A DNA stretch of 64,000 nt from Acholoe squamosa. Its lineage: Eukaryota > Annelida > Polychaeta > Phyllodocida > Polynoidae. Shown piece by piece: positions 32,241 through 43,560 of this stretch. Where the stretch lies: NCBI GenBank assembly GCA_949317995.1, contig OX439044.1, positions 23,508,733 through 23,572,732 on the forward strand, given 5' to 3'. Positions within the stretch are counted from its first letter, which is position 1; the number at the start of each line of letters is the position of its first letter. Position numbers and translations under genes: made by a program. The notes beneath the pieces are model-generated. The model worked only from the letters and a program-made list of their open reading frames with translations. It had not been told where the DNA came from and searched no databases.

Positions 32241-33799
32241 CCAGTGTTATAAGGATTATTTGTATACTTCAATACATGGTGTGTATATGTATGGTGATAA
32301 CATAATGTTAAGGACAATATATACATGTTAGAAAAGTCGCGTTATGGGTTGCATATAGTAATCAGCTGATCAGGTTTTATTTATATAGGTCACTCTCGCC
32401 ATAGTTATTTACAGCGTCCTGAGGGTAGGAGTCACTGTAGAGTATACACTAGTGTTGGCTATAATTGGACGCGGTATGGTTGATGGTGCATGTCAAGTTG
32501 TTACAGTTATAAGAGAAAAGACATGTATATCCAGTATTCAATAACCTCCTAGGCATGCCCTACCAGCATAACATAGTGTGTATAGACAACCAACAATACC
32601 GTGTTTGATCTACCACTTGAGGTGAAGAAGGATATTATTATTAAATTACTTAACAGAGAAAGTCCATTATTTCTTTTTAGGAGAGAAAAAACCCATCATC
32701 TTTTGCATGGCAGTAGACTCGTGGCTCTTTTCCACTCTGGGTGCCTCATTTTTCCTTCTACGTTGATATTTCATCTTCTTGGTTCGATCAGCTGAGGCAG
32801 TACTGGCCATGGTGGTAGTATTCCTAGTTGGGGTTGATGGCCCATGAGCAGCCTGAAGATCTTTCAAGGTAACATGCGGAAAGTGTAATCCCACTGTGTT
32901 ACACAATATACTGGTCGATACATAGTGCTGATAAGACATAACTTATTATAGAACATACCAAACCAGTGGCAGCGCGTGGGCTTGCCCTCTACAGAATCGA
33001 AGATAGGACCATTTATGTTAAACTGTTTAATATTAAAACATTTTCAAATTTCTTTTCAGTTATAAATAAGTCTATTGGGCTACTTTAAAATATCGATGGT
33101 CATATTGCCTGCATGAGACTGAGAAGGAAATGGCCTGCATAAGACAGCAAGACTCATTCCTCCGTTGATAAAAAGTTTTTGATAAAACTGATAGAAAAAT
33201 TGGGTGATGTGATTGTAATGAACATAGAATGTTAATTATCGGCGGCTCAGTGGCTGCCACCGGATCGGGGCGGGGGTTGCGATTTTAGTGTCACATCTGT
33301 TGCATTGATTATTTCCCATGTGTAAAACGGTTCGCAAGTGCACATATTCTCCTTTAACAATATACGAGTAGGCGAGGTAGTACCTTGAACGTTAGAGGTT
33401 CCAGCCAGAAGAGTTATATCTATGGGCGATGGGGTGGTGGTGGTAATAACGTGCGATCTTGTACAAGATATTTACCTCCATCTCCGCTGAGGTTACCCAC
33501 CTCAGCGTCTTTAGCCAGAGCTGCGATGTCTATGGGTTTAGGTGTGAGCAGCAGCAGCAGCGTCCAATCATCCGTACAGATCAATATAAAATTTGCTGTT
33601 AGGGTCACCTGTGAACAGATCAGCATGGATCTCGATATGCGTGGGGAAATATGGTGATGGTGTAGTAGTCGGTAGAGAGGTCGGTGTTTCCATGATCAAG
33701 GTGGCAGAGAAAGTGTGAGGGAACAAAATTTCACTCTCCCTTATGTACCCGTCTGAGATAAGCCTCTCAACTATGGTTTTAAATCGATCAAAGACTTAA

Positions 33800-34045
33800 A
33801 AGAAATTTAATCCCATTTTCATAAAGACCTTCGCTCGGTAGGGTATCTGTCTGTTTTGATTTTTCACCTGCCGTTTGCTGTAGGCACAGATCCCTTAGAT
33901 CATTAAGTGTGGTCAGTCCCAGAGGGAAAAGATAAAAGACTTAAAGGATCTGATTCACATAGTTACAGAGATTCTTCCTCTGTAGGGTATCTGAAAGTCA
34001 CCCACTGTTCACTGCAGGAGGGTTTAACTTAGATCATCAATGTGT
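33800..34045. repeat. two diverged tandem units of about 125 bp
   Basis: Both units read AAGACTTAAA, then GTAGGGTATCTG, then CACTG- or CACCTGCCGTTTGCTG-like sequence, then TTAGATCATYAA and GTG. They begin near 33796 and 33927. No frame persists through both. Confidence 0.45.
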
Positions 34046-34671
34046 TGTCTCATGGCGACAAGAGGAGCAGGAGGAAGGGGGATTTACTTGTTGATTTTGT
34101 TAGACTTAATCTACCTACCACACATGCGCCTTTTTAGTCACAGACAGAGTGGCAGACACGCGCCCTGGGGTATTATCCTGTGATGCATAGACAGGTAGGT
34201 AGGTAGGCGCCGTAGTACCTTGCATATTAGGCTAGGTGCCACCCCTGAAGTTTAAGGGTGTACCTTATAGGTAGGGGTTACTATAAATCACTACTGAAAT
34301 CTGTTGGCGCCACGCGCGCTGCTGCTGCTGCACACCCCACACCTTGGCTAGTGAGTGATCCAATTAAAACACTTTGACTTCTCTGTTACAAGATTATATT
34401 TTCCCCCCTACTGTTAACCACCCCCTGTAGTTTTTGTATACAGACTTTGAACGTCTTAATCTCCTAACGATCCATAATCCCCTTATACATGTCAGTCGCA
34501 TTAAGGTAATTATCATACTTGTTTCACCTGTTTATCCCACCTGATACCCTTATTCCAAAAGCATTTTTTCCTCTTGATGCGGAATGAAAGGATCCAGGTG
34601 AAAACAGGATTAGATGATTCTCTCAACTATATAAAGAGCCCTGATTTTTCTTGGAAGGGCAAAACACGTCC

Positions 34672-34760
34672 GCTGTCTCCTTTGACACCGCTTCTACCAC
34701 TGCTGCTTCTACCACTGCTGCTACTGCTGCCACCACCACCATCACCACCACCGTCACTGT
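34672..34760. repeat. trinucleotide-rich low-complexity tract
   Basis: Runs of ACCACTGCTGCT and CCACCACCATC. Any frame yields homopolymer-like Leu, Thr or Pro stretches, so none is called. Confidence 0.8.
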
Positions 34761-34889
34761 AGATACCTCGCAGCCTGTTTACCACCTACACTCTAGGAGG
34801 AAATTCGAGCTAAGGCCATCACTCTCTTTATTATTTTCTTTTTGAGCTTTTATTTTATTTTCACTCTTTTTTGAAATATTCCATTTGAG

Positions 34890-35183
34890 ATGGAGCGAGA
34901 TTTTAAAAGAACGATTAGGGAAACCCCATCTTTTTTCTTATCTGAACGTAGAGGTCAGCACATATTTCAGTCTCAAGCCTCTTTTGAGGCAATGAATAAT
35001 CTAATGAAAAGCAAAGGTGAGGAATTTAGTAGCAGCGCCAGAATCAGCAGCAGTAGTACCAAAAGTAATCGTAGTGATAGAAATAGCGAGAGAAGAAGAA
35101 GAAGTAGTGTCAGTGGCTATTCTATGTATTATAATTATCAACGACATATTCAAACCAAGCTGACCAAGCTTCCCCCTGTATAA
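34890..35183 (+). CDS. hypothetical small basic Ser-rich ORF
   Basis: An ATG-initiated 97-codon frame starts MERDFKRTIRETPSFFLSER and becomes Ser/Arg-rich (RRRRSSVSGYS). A TATA-like CTATATAAAG lies about 260 bp upstream at 34627. I do not recognise the product. The compositional bias makes chance a real possibility. It lies just before the presumed 5' LTR of element B, so it could be a fragment of flanking DNA or of another element. Confidence 0.25.
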   Translation: MERDFKRTIRETPSFFLSERRGQHIFQSQASFEAMNNLMKSKGEEFSSSARISSSSTKSNRSDRNSERRRRSSVSGYSMYYNYQRHIQTKLTKLPPV

Positions 35184-35207
35184 CCCAAGGCTCACCTATT
35201 TTTAACC

Positions 35208-35719
35208 TGACAGGGTGAGTGACTCATTCACCCTGGTCTGACTCACTCACCCCCGTCCTCCCCCAGTGAGCACCCCCAGGTCCCACCTGCGGATCCCCCA
35301 CTGGAGGACATGATATCATATGCTATTTTTAGCCTCACCTGCCCAGATGACTCACTCCTGAGAGCAGCTCCCTCCCTCCTACTCCGGATTGGACTGGATC
35401 CAACCAGATAGGGGCTGAGCTTCTCATTCCCCAGGCTGAGTCACTGAGCACTTTCAGAAATAGCATATGACGTACACTGAGTGGTATTTCCTTTATAAAC
35501 AGGCAGAACCCCACTCAGGACATCTTATTGTTCTCCAAACCTAGACCCTACGACACTCAGGTGCCTTGGCCCCAGGATATAGCTTGGTCAGACTGGCGAG
35601 TACTATACTGTGTACCATATTGATTACTCTCATGCCAATCTTACAATAAAGCTGGATCATCAACTGAACTGTCTGGACTCCTGTTACCTCACTTCATGAC
35701 ATGTAATGACCTGTTGACA
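35208..35719 (+). repeat. presumed 5' LTR of element B
   Basis: The stretch starts TGACAGGGTGAGTGAC and ends CCTGTTGACA. It holds a TATA-like CTTTATAAACAG near 35491 and AATAAA near 35646, in the order expected for U3-R-U5. The primer-site-like TGGTGGAGAACC follows at 35721. Without a 3' partner the left boundary is a guess. CATATGCTATTT and its inverse (about 35316 and 35458) make a 12-bp inverted repeat inside U3. Confidence 0.5.
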
Positions 35720-35772
35720 ATGGTGGAGAACCCTCACCGTAACAATCCCATTGTTTTCACCTCTCATGAGCC

Positions 35773-37612
35773 ATGAACCAAAGTGAGACGACGCCTAAAG
35801 AGTTTGCTTCAGAACGTGCCGTTACATCCCCAGGGCTAGACGTGCCCCAACCAGAAGCAGCGGCTCCAGACACACACCAGCCTACTCAAACAGCTGATTC
35901 GTCACCTGACGCCTTCCTGTTGGATCCCATCCTGCCAGCCTCATTGTTAACACCTAAGCCAACACCTGTGAGTAGGAACAAAACTTTCTCATCAACTATA
36001 GTTGATAGTTATACCAGTACACAGACCAGCACACCTAGCACATCACAGGCACCTGGCCTTAATTTGACTTTACCTGGTTTCTCAGACGCTGAGTCCCCAG
36101 CACTAAGACTTGCTGGTCTGCCAAGTGAAATACAGTCTACACCTGTAATTAATTTTTCCTAGTCACCTGGATTTAGACTCACACTTAGAGCCCAGGTCTC
36201 CTCAACTACAGGCTGCCTTACAGAGCATACCAGTTCCTACTCAGCAGCCTGGTACCGGTACACACCCCACCTCCAATCGAGCAGATTTTATACACCCAGA
36301 CCCCTCTGAGCTCACTTGGGATAATTTTGTCGTCCCAGACTCTACTACTTATACACCACCCACTTCTGATCTCTGGGGACAAAGGATAAGATCAGCTATT
36401 ACCAGGTGGAGATCAGCAAAGTCAAATAGTACCGACAGAGCTCAGCAGGCACCAACCTGCAACCCCGAGGACACACAGTGTGGTGAGAGTCCCTCAGCCT
36501 TTTTAGATCGTGTCAATAGAATACTGGAGGAACAGTGGCCTGACGCTACAACTTTCAGTGATCCCTTCAGATCATACCTAAATCCCTCCACCCCTGAGGC
36601 AACCCCACCACCACCGAACACCTTCTCCCCAAGCTGGGAATCTGGAGTCTCCACATCTGACTATACACCCTTACCTAGCCCCAGGAGGAGAAGAGTACAG
36701 TCCAACTCACCTCATAGGAGACAAACACCTCCTTATTATAAACTGCTAAGAAGTGTAGACTCAGCAGCAGCTGGAGGTAATATAAGAGCCACCTCTCATA
36801 TCTTCAGCAGAAGACCAAATGCCCCCGACTTTACATCAGAGGACAGCATCACTTCTGAAGAAGATACTAAGTTCTCCTTCCCTCACCTTAACAGGTACAG
36901 GACGGACAGCAGCATGGCATCAGCACCCCCACCCAGGTATGACCAGGATGACCTGGCCAGAAACCTAGTGAGAGAATGCACACAGGCAGTCAGTGATTCC
37001 TTATCTAACTTACTGACTGGCCAAATTAATCCCCTGTCCGCTGAAATAAAAAGGGTAGGCCAGGAACATCCCAGCCAACTGTCTAGAGTCAAAGACAGAC
37101 TGGATAATATGGATACCTGGAGAGCTCAGATGGAGCGTGACATGATACACACACAAAGGAGTGCTGCTGAGGACAATGCTGATGTTTTAAGAAGATCTGA
37201 AGTATTGGCTGGAGATATTTCTGAGAGAATAAACAGAAATATGGATGATGTTAGAAGGGACATTTACACAGCCTATGACAACAGGGCACCTCCTGCTTAT
37301 GCCCCTGTTACACACCTAACACCAGCCAGCACAGGGTTAACTCACACCACTCAGACCCCGAGTGCACCTCCTGCAGCATCCATCCTACCACAAGGCGCAA
37401 GCATCAGGTTAAGCCCACCCAGCGCCTTCCAATACAACACTCCAACACATGCCACGCCTACCTCAAACCAGCCGACCCGAGGCGAAATCCCTGGTTTATC
37501 CGCTACCCACCAGATGGCAGCATCAGCTCCCGCCCAAACAGAAGCAAGGCCCAGCGCCCTAGGGTCAGTAGTAGGAGACATACACTCCAGCACAAGGACA
37601 CACCCCTGGTAA
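35773..37612 (+). pseudogene. gag: element B gag, N-terminal region
   Basis: The ATG at 35773 opens a Pro/Thr/Ser-rich frame to 36162. A 1-base slip in a T-run near 36155 moves to the frame that stays open from 36164 to 37612. The encoded protein is Pro/Ser-rich, then has an Arg patch (RRRRVQSN), then a likely helical segment from about 36930 (DLARNLVRECTQAVSDSLSN), then a Gln/Pro-rich region. No standard domain is visible. It corresponds to a long matrix-like N-terminus ahead of the capsid. Only the ATG at 36914 starts the commonly seen shorter frame, but coding continuity extends 750 bp upstream of it. Confidence 0.65.
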
Positions 37613-37741
37613 TATGCCCATACCTATGCAAACCCTGCACTCCCAAAGCACTGGTGCAAACCACAAGGGTTATCACCAGGCATATGCCCATTCCACACCT
37701 ATGGTTCCAAACCTAGGGCAGTCCCACTTCACTAACAGTAT

Positions 37742-37952
37742 GGGACGAATGACACTGTAAAAAAAGATAAACTCTCCTCAGCCCAACTCAGCTCTTTTAA
37801 TAAGCCTGAGACCTTTGACAAACCAACTGAGTACAGATCTGCATCCAAGTTCATCATGGAATTTAAATTCTGGATCAAAAACATGTACCCCCGCCACCCC
37901 CACCTTCATGCCTCATGCTTGTACACCTTCCTGAAGGGGAGAGCAGCCTAAT
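37742..37952 (+). pseudogene. gag: element B capsid fragment
   Basis: This frame reads FNKPETFDKPTEYRSASKFI, then FKFWIKNMYP and LYTFLKGRAA before a TAA at 37950. The pattern of a helix followed by L-KG-A- and then WF (after the stop) is the retrotransposon Gag capsid signature. The stop lies within the motif, so it is a later mutation. Confidence 0.6.
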
Positions 37953-38009
37953 GGTTTTTCTCTAATATATTTGAGAAACCCATCCTGTATGATAACGAGG
38001 CTCTATATG

Positions 38010-38082
38010 TGGATCAACACAGTAAAAGGTACGCCCATGAGGGGGTGCACGAGCGTACCTTTTACCATGTTGATTCACATAT
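38010..38082. repeat. small foldback inserted in element B gag
   Basis: Two 28-bp arms are inverted copies with about three mismatches: ATGTGGATCAACA...GGTACGC against GCGTACC...TGTTGATTCACAT. The loop is about 17 nt. It interrupts the gag reading frame between the two capsid fragments. Confidence 0.65.
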
Positions 38083-38190
38083 GCTGCTTTCCTACAATGT
38101 TTTGGCACCCACGACCCTGCAACCATCATTAAAGGTTACAGAAATAGGAAGCAACAGCCATATGAAATCGTAGAGCAATACCTGGCTGAC

Positions 38191-39328
38191 ATGACTCTCC
38201 TCCTGGCCAATAGCAGCATGGAAGAATCCATGCAGGTGGATTATCTAATCAATGGCATAAAACCTGAGATTAAAACAGTAATCCTCCCCGAGGCACCCAA
38301 ATCTATAGTAGAGGCAGAGCGCCTAGCACTCAAACAGGAGCTCAGCCTTGAAGCCAACAAAACCTCCTTGGCCTCCCCCCAGCAAGCAGACCTCTGCGCC
38401 ATTTTTAACAACAATAAAAATAATGGCAGATCCAGAAAGGAAGCCCATTATCAAGACAATAAAAAGGATGACAGGCTTCCAAATGGCAACTACAACAAGC
38501 AGTATGATGCCAAATACAGAAGTGGTTTTAACCCTTTGAGTACCGCTGTATAAGACGGTGCATATTACATAACAGCCATACTCTGCACATGTAATGCACC
38601 CCCACAGCCGGCCATTTTTGAGAATAATGTGCCATGCTCACTTAAGAAGTACAATGCATAACCATAGCAAAGTTTTCTTGTGAAAAAACACCTAGAACAT
38701 AATTACCAATGATATCTGTTATGTCTCCTCAAAAATTGGTTTTGATATGATTATTATTTCACCAATTAACCCAAAAACAACTTTTGAGTAAGAAAATGAT
38801 AAATAGTGCATTAATGCACTATTGGTTATCCCCATGGTAGTGCATTAATGCACTATCTGCACTATTCATGGTAGTGCATTAATGCACTATCGGTAGGCAA
38901 AGGGTTAATAACCAATCTGACAACAACGACAGGAGGTACAAAGGCAGATCCAGATCCCTAGACCCACCTGGAAATAAACAGGGCCAATCACCCCAGTTTA
39001 AGAGGTATCTAGATACCCACAGGAACTCAGGTACAGATGATAATAAAATCATCATCACTGTAGCCACAGCCCCAGCTGACAATAAACAGATCTCCTTCAA
39101 GAAGCTCACACCTTCTACTAATTCCAAAGCCCCTAATGACTCCTCATACAATAAGAGAAGGACCAGGGACTCAACACCCAGCAGATACTCTAGAGGTAAT
39201 AAGGATAATGAGCCTACTGAATCTGACAATGACGCCGATCTCAATAACATTGATGATGATGACTTTGATCACAATGATGGCGATGAAGACTTCATTGATG
39301 ATGAAGAGAAATATGACGATGAAGAATA
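38191..39328 (+). pseudogene. gag: element B gag, capsid end and acidic tail
   Basis: From 38191 the frame encodes the capsid C-terminal part (NSSMEESMQVDYLINGIKPE, AERLALKQEL) and a Lys-rich stretch up to the MITE at 38532. Past it, from 38909, the frame reopens with an Arg/Ser-rich region (RRYKGRSRSL) and ends in a long acidic run (DDDDFDHNDGDEDFIDDEE) at a TAG at 39326-39328. Removal of the MITE plus one TTAA would put both halves in one frame, so the insertion is the sole break here. No CCHC knuckle is visible; the basic region may replace it. Protease follows in the same frame after the TAG. Confidence 0.65.
38532..38904. mobile_element. piggyBac-like MITE
   Basis: The ends CCCTTTGAGTACCG and the inverse CGGTAGGCAAAGGG are bounded by TTAA on both sides (38528-38531, 38905-38908), as for piggyBac elements. 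Near the right end, TAGTGCATTAATGCACTA palindromes occur three times between 38808 and 38890. There is no transposase. Insertion disrupts element B gag. Confidence 0.85.
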
Positions 39329-39889
39329 GGTTTCTGGGGAAGGTCGCCATGCACCCCATGACCCCGCCCCCACCCAAGTGGACAAGAAATCTGGAACACC
39401 CCCCACCAGCCACCAACCAAGCAATGTTCAAAGTGATGCTGAAGTCAACTCCCTCCAACGGCCTGACATCAACGGCAGGTTAAACCTTGATGACAGCTCC
39501 TCAAACAGTGAGGATTGTTATGAGGACAGCAACAGCAGAGTGGTGTGCCTCCAACTGAGAATCAAGTCAGATAAGTATGGGCAGCAAGGTAAGGTCTCTT
39601 ACAATAATACCGAGTTAACCAGAGGTGCAGTTTTTATTGACATAAATGACCACCCCTACAGAGCATTGGTAGACTCTGGTGCTTCCTGATCTTTTATCAG
39701 TCAGAAAATGGCCAATAAAGTGATTAACACCCCAAACTTTAGACATGGAAGAATATCACTTATGACTGTCCTTCTAGCAGAAAGATCCTCAGTACAGGTA
39801 AACCATGCATTAAATCTAAGTTTTCTGATAGAGAGAGTAGAATTTATCACCAGGTTCCATGTAGTACCCCTTCATCCTTGGAGTAAACT
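39329..39889 (+). pseudogene. pol: element B protease region
   Basis: The sequence continues the gag frame past the TAG. It carries GAVFIDINDHPYRALVDSGA, an aspartic protease DSG active site, at about 39640-39686. A TGA interrupts it at 39687-39689, then the same frame runs on (MANKVINTPNFRHGRISLMT) until a frameshift near 39880. The protease would cut the Gag-Pol precursor during particle maturation. As read it is inactive. Confidence 0.7.
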
Positions 39890-39891
39890 TC

Positions 39892-41097
39892 ATGACCAAA
39901 TACAAGGCCAAACTCAGTTTTGGCCCCAAGCGACCAACAGCTTTCACGATTAGGCCGGTAGAAAATTTCACAATACCTCCTAATTCGGAAACTACACTGA
40001 ACGCCATGGTCATCGGCCCAGACAAACTATCTAGACTTACAGGCATCACTGAAAATGTTGACATAAAGTTACCCTTCTTAATCAAACATGCTTTGGTTAA
40101 ACCCAAAACAGCTCAAAAGTTAATACCGGTAACTGTGGCAAACCCAAATGATTTTCCTTTACCTTTAAAGAAGCACATGGCTTTAGGCCTATTCAAGCCT
40201 TTCAACATCAAAAAGGCAATACCAATTGGCCCCTTACATAGTCACCATTCACTCAACTATGTCACCCCTGACCAAGAGCTCTTCCCAAACAATTGTGGAT
40301 AAGATCCCTTAGAGCAACTCCCAAAGGGCAATGAACCCCTAAAGTATAAAATTTGTGAGCAGCTCAATGACAACCAGAAGGAGCAAATATGTAAAGTTGT
40401 TGAGGGGAATAGACAAGCTTTTGTGATAAATGACAGTGCCATTGGCTCCAATGTAGAAAATGAGGTCAAACTGGAATTGATCCCTGACCCCAAACCCTGT
40501 AACAGGCCTTCATACAGAATGTCCCCCCACAAAGAAATTTTCCAAAAAGAGCTCTTAAATAAACATTTAGAGCAGGGAATTATTGAGGAATGCACCAAAC
40601 TTTGTGAATGGAATTCACCAGCCTTTCTAGTGCCTAAACCTCAAGGGGACAGATCTGTAGCCTCTGGTTGGAGAATTGTAGTAGACTACAGATGGGTTAA
40701 TCAAAACCTCAAATCTTTTTCGTACTCCTTCCCCAGGGCAGACGACCTCATGCAACAAATTGGCAGAACAGGTGCCAAATATTTCTCAATATTGGACGTC
40801 TATAGCGCTTACCACCAAATTCCTTTGGCTGAAGAATCTAGGCCTATAACCACCTTTTCAGCCAATGGAACCAGATATATGGCCAAAGTCCTCCCTATGG
40901 GACTTAAAACCTCAGGTCTATCCTTCATGAACGTCATGGAGCAACTACTCATGAAATGTAAATATAGAAATGCAGTAGCATATGTCGATGACGTGGCTAT
41001 TTATAGCCCAACATGGGAAAGACACCTGCAGGATCTGGATGAAGTGCTCAAACTTTTCATTAAAGGAAACATCAAATTGAAATCTGAAAAAATGTGA
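39892..41097 (+). pseudogene. pol: element B reverse transcriptase
   Basis: One frame from 39892 to 41097 is broken once by a TAA at 40300-40302. After a protease-RT linker the RT shows ECTKLCEWNSPAFLVPKP, GWRIVVDYRWVNQNL, YFSILDVYSAYHQIPL, VLPMGLKTSGLSFMNVM and the catalytic AYVDDVAIYS. It ends in an A-run at about 41093 where the frame slips. Confidence 0.85.
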
Positions 41098-41113
41098 ATT
41101 TGGCACCACCAAG

Positions 41114-41988
41114 ATGGATTTCTTGGGATTTTCTCTAGACCAACATGGTGTGTTACCTTCCCCAGACAAAATCTGGCCAATCAAAACCTTTCCCCCACCT
41201 AAGAACATTCATGACCTTAGATGCTTCAATGGTTTGGCACAGTTTTACAAAAGGTTCATAAAAGGTTTTGCTCATATCATGAAACCCCTATATGAGGCCA
41301 CTAAAAGCACCTTTAAATGGACCACAAGCTGTCAGGAAGCCTTTGAGAAAGTCAAAGCCTCGATTTGCACTGAAGCTGTACTCAAATTCCCTGATTACAG
41401 TAAACCTTTTGTTATTTTCACCGACTGGGAGCTGTGATCACACAGGTGGACGACTATGGTTTCTACAGACCCATTGAATTCGCAGGCAGAGGTTTGACCC
41501 CACAGGAAACCAGATATGGAATAACAGACAAAAAACTACTGGGCATAGTCTTTGCAGTAAAAAAATCCCACCACTACGTGGATGGAACTCACTTCAAGGT
41601 CTACTCTGACCACACCGCCCTAGTTTCCCTCTTCAACAAAAAAGAAAATATCACAAATGGGAGACTAACCAGGTGGGTGGACACAGTCATGTCTTACGAT
41701 TTTGAAGTAAGATACCTGCAAGGCAGAGCCAATCTTGTGGCAGATTTCCTCTCCAGGAGGACCTACCCACCAAGCTCTGATGACCCAATTCTCATTAGAT
41801 CAGAAGGGAAAATCATACCCATCTCTGACAATACCATGACTAAGGTTTTCAGATCCAACGAGCCAGTACCCAATCACCCAATCCAGATGGGACCTCCCAG
41901 ATCAATACTAAAAGGAGGCAAAATCTGGGAAAGCACAGGCAAACCACCAAAAGGTGGTTTGCCTGTGCTTCTGAAAGAAATTACATAG
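41114..41988 (+). pseudogene. pol: element B RT thumb/connection and RNase H
   Basis: 41114-41437 encodes MDFLGFSLDQHGVLPSPDKI through FNGLAQFYKRFIKGFAHIMK and the start of RNase H (FVIFTD). A frameshift near 41430 leads into 41434-41988 with FAGRGLTPQETRYGITDKKL, VYSDHTALVSLF and YLQGRANLVADFLSRR, the RNase H core and end. The first RNase H catalytic Asp (FTD) is in one frame and the rest in another. Confidence 0.8.
41931..41970. repeat. perfect 18-bp hairpin with AAAA loop in element B pol
   Basis: AAGCACAGGCAAACCACC (41931-41948), then AAAA, then its exact inverse complement (41953-41970). The two sides of this hairpin belong to different coding frames: the RNase H frame before it, and the basic integrase-leader frame after it. 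Confidence 0.85.
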
Positions 41989-43560
41989 CTTCACTTACAG
42001 CGCACTCAGAGCTGTGTGTCTTAACCAGAGCGCAGTCACAGAACTCCCAAGAAGACACACCCCCAGCCCCCACCCAATCACGAACCAGAACCACTGTAAA
42101 TAAACAGAGCCGACCCACAAAGGTCAAGCTGGCTGGTTCTAGGTCAAGAGGTCGATCCCCCAAAACCAGGTCACCAAGGGTATCAGTCAGGGCAACTAAT
42201 GCCAAAAGAGCCAAGCTCTCACAAAAGGCTTTACCTATAGCTGAAAGGGCAATTATGAAACTTTGCAAGCATACCTCAGCGACACCCTCTAGAGAGGCTT
42301 ACATAAAGGCACAAAAAGAAGACCTTTTTGCCTCATCAATGCTAAATTACATTGAGTATGGAAAATTGTCAAATGACTCAGGTTTAACTAACCAAATCTT
42401 GAGCAATCATGATCAGTTCATCATTCTAGATGAGGTCCTTTTCAGAATCACTGATACCGTCATGGGTAAATCCCTTGACCCCACCCTTCAAATTGTGATC
42501 CCTGAAAAATGGGCAGAGTCCATCATTGAATCCACACATTGTTCCCCATTAGGTGGACACTTGGGTTCAGTCAAAACATATGCAGCTGTCAGGTCAAGAT
42601 ACTATTGGCGCTGAATGTTCAAACAAGTGTTTGACTTTTGTGGCACCTGCCACACATGTCTCACTACAAAAAAGAGGCCAAAGCATCTAAAATCACCAAT
42701 GACACTCTGCGAACCAGTGCTAACAGCATACTCCCACGTTACCATGGATACCATAGGTCCCTTTAATCAAGCTGTGGATGACTGCCGCCATATACATGTG
42801 GTAACAGATCATGCCAGCAGACATGTCACAGCATGGTGCACAGAAGAAAACACAGCTCCCAATGTGGCCCTTGGTTTCTTTCAGAGAGTGATCTGTATCC
42901 ATGGAACACCTTCAGTCCTAAATACTGATAATGCCAAACAATACACCTCAAATTCCTTCGCATTATTTTGCACCAAATTTGGCATTAAACATGTTACAGG
43001 GAGTGCACACTGGAGCAGGTCTCAAGGCCTCTGTGAACGCCAGCACCAAACAATAGAGTCATCCCTCAGAGCTTTTGTATCCAAATCACAAAAGCATTGG
43101 TCAACCTTCCTCCAGGCTGTGATTTTCAGCATGAATAACACAGTCTCCAGCGCCTTAGGCTACTCACCCAACCTCTTTGTTTTTGGTAAACAAACAGACC
43201 TATCCACAGAGGCCGCATTGGCGCTGATCACTTCTGCAAATGAAATTAAACAGAAGGAAGATATAGCCACCCACCTATTAAATCTCAGGGATGATATCCA
43301 AATGAAGACAGCAGAAAACATGATTAAGGCTCACAAAAAAATGAAAGCCAAGCATGATGCCTCAGCAGAGATATGCACCTTCAATACTGGTCAATTGGTG
43401 TATTTACACATCCCTAACCTTCTGGTGAAACACACGACCAAAAAGCTGCAACCTACCTACTCTGGCCCATACATCATAGTCAAAATGACCTCATCAGTAA
43501 CTGCAATTATAAAAAGATTGCATGATGGAAAAGTTTTCAAAAAAGCTGTACATGTATCCA
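41971..43560 (+). pseudogene. pol: element B integrase
   Basis: From the hairpin on, the third frame is open and encodes a basic, Arg/Ser-rich linker (GSRSRGRSPKTRSPRVSVRA). The integrase follows: THCSPLGGHLG and CGTCHTC form the HHCC zinc-binding unit, with a TGA (42612-42614) between them. The DDE residues are in TMDTIGPFN, LNTDNAKQYTSN and GLCERQHQTIES. The C-terminal domain (FNTGQLVYLHIP, KLQPTYSGPYIIVKM, GPY-like) is cut at 43560 by a DNA transposon. Confidence 0.85.

Noticed and set aside
32667..35183. Several frames between 32.6 and 35.2 kb as a multi-exon gene
   Set aside because: They are low in complexity, change strand, and no phase-consistent splice chain could be built. Only one small ORF is kept at low confidence.
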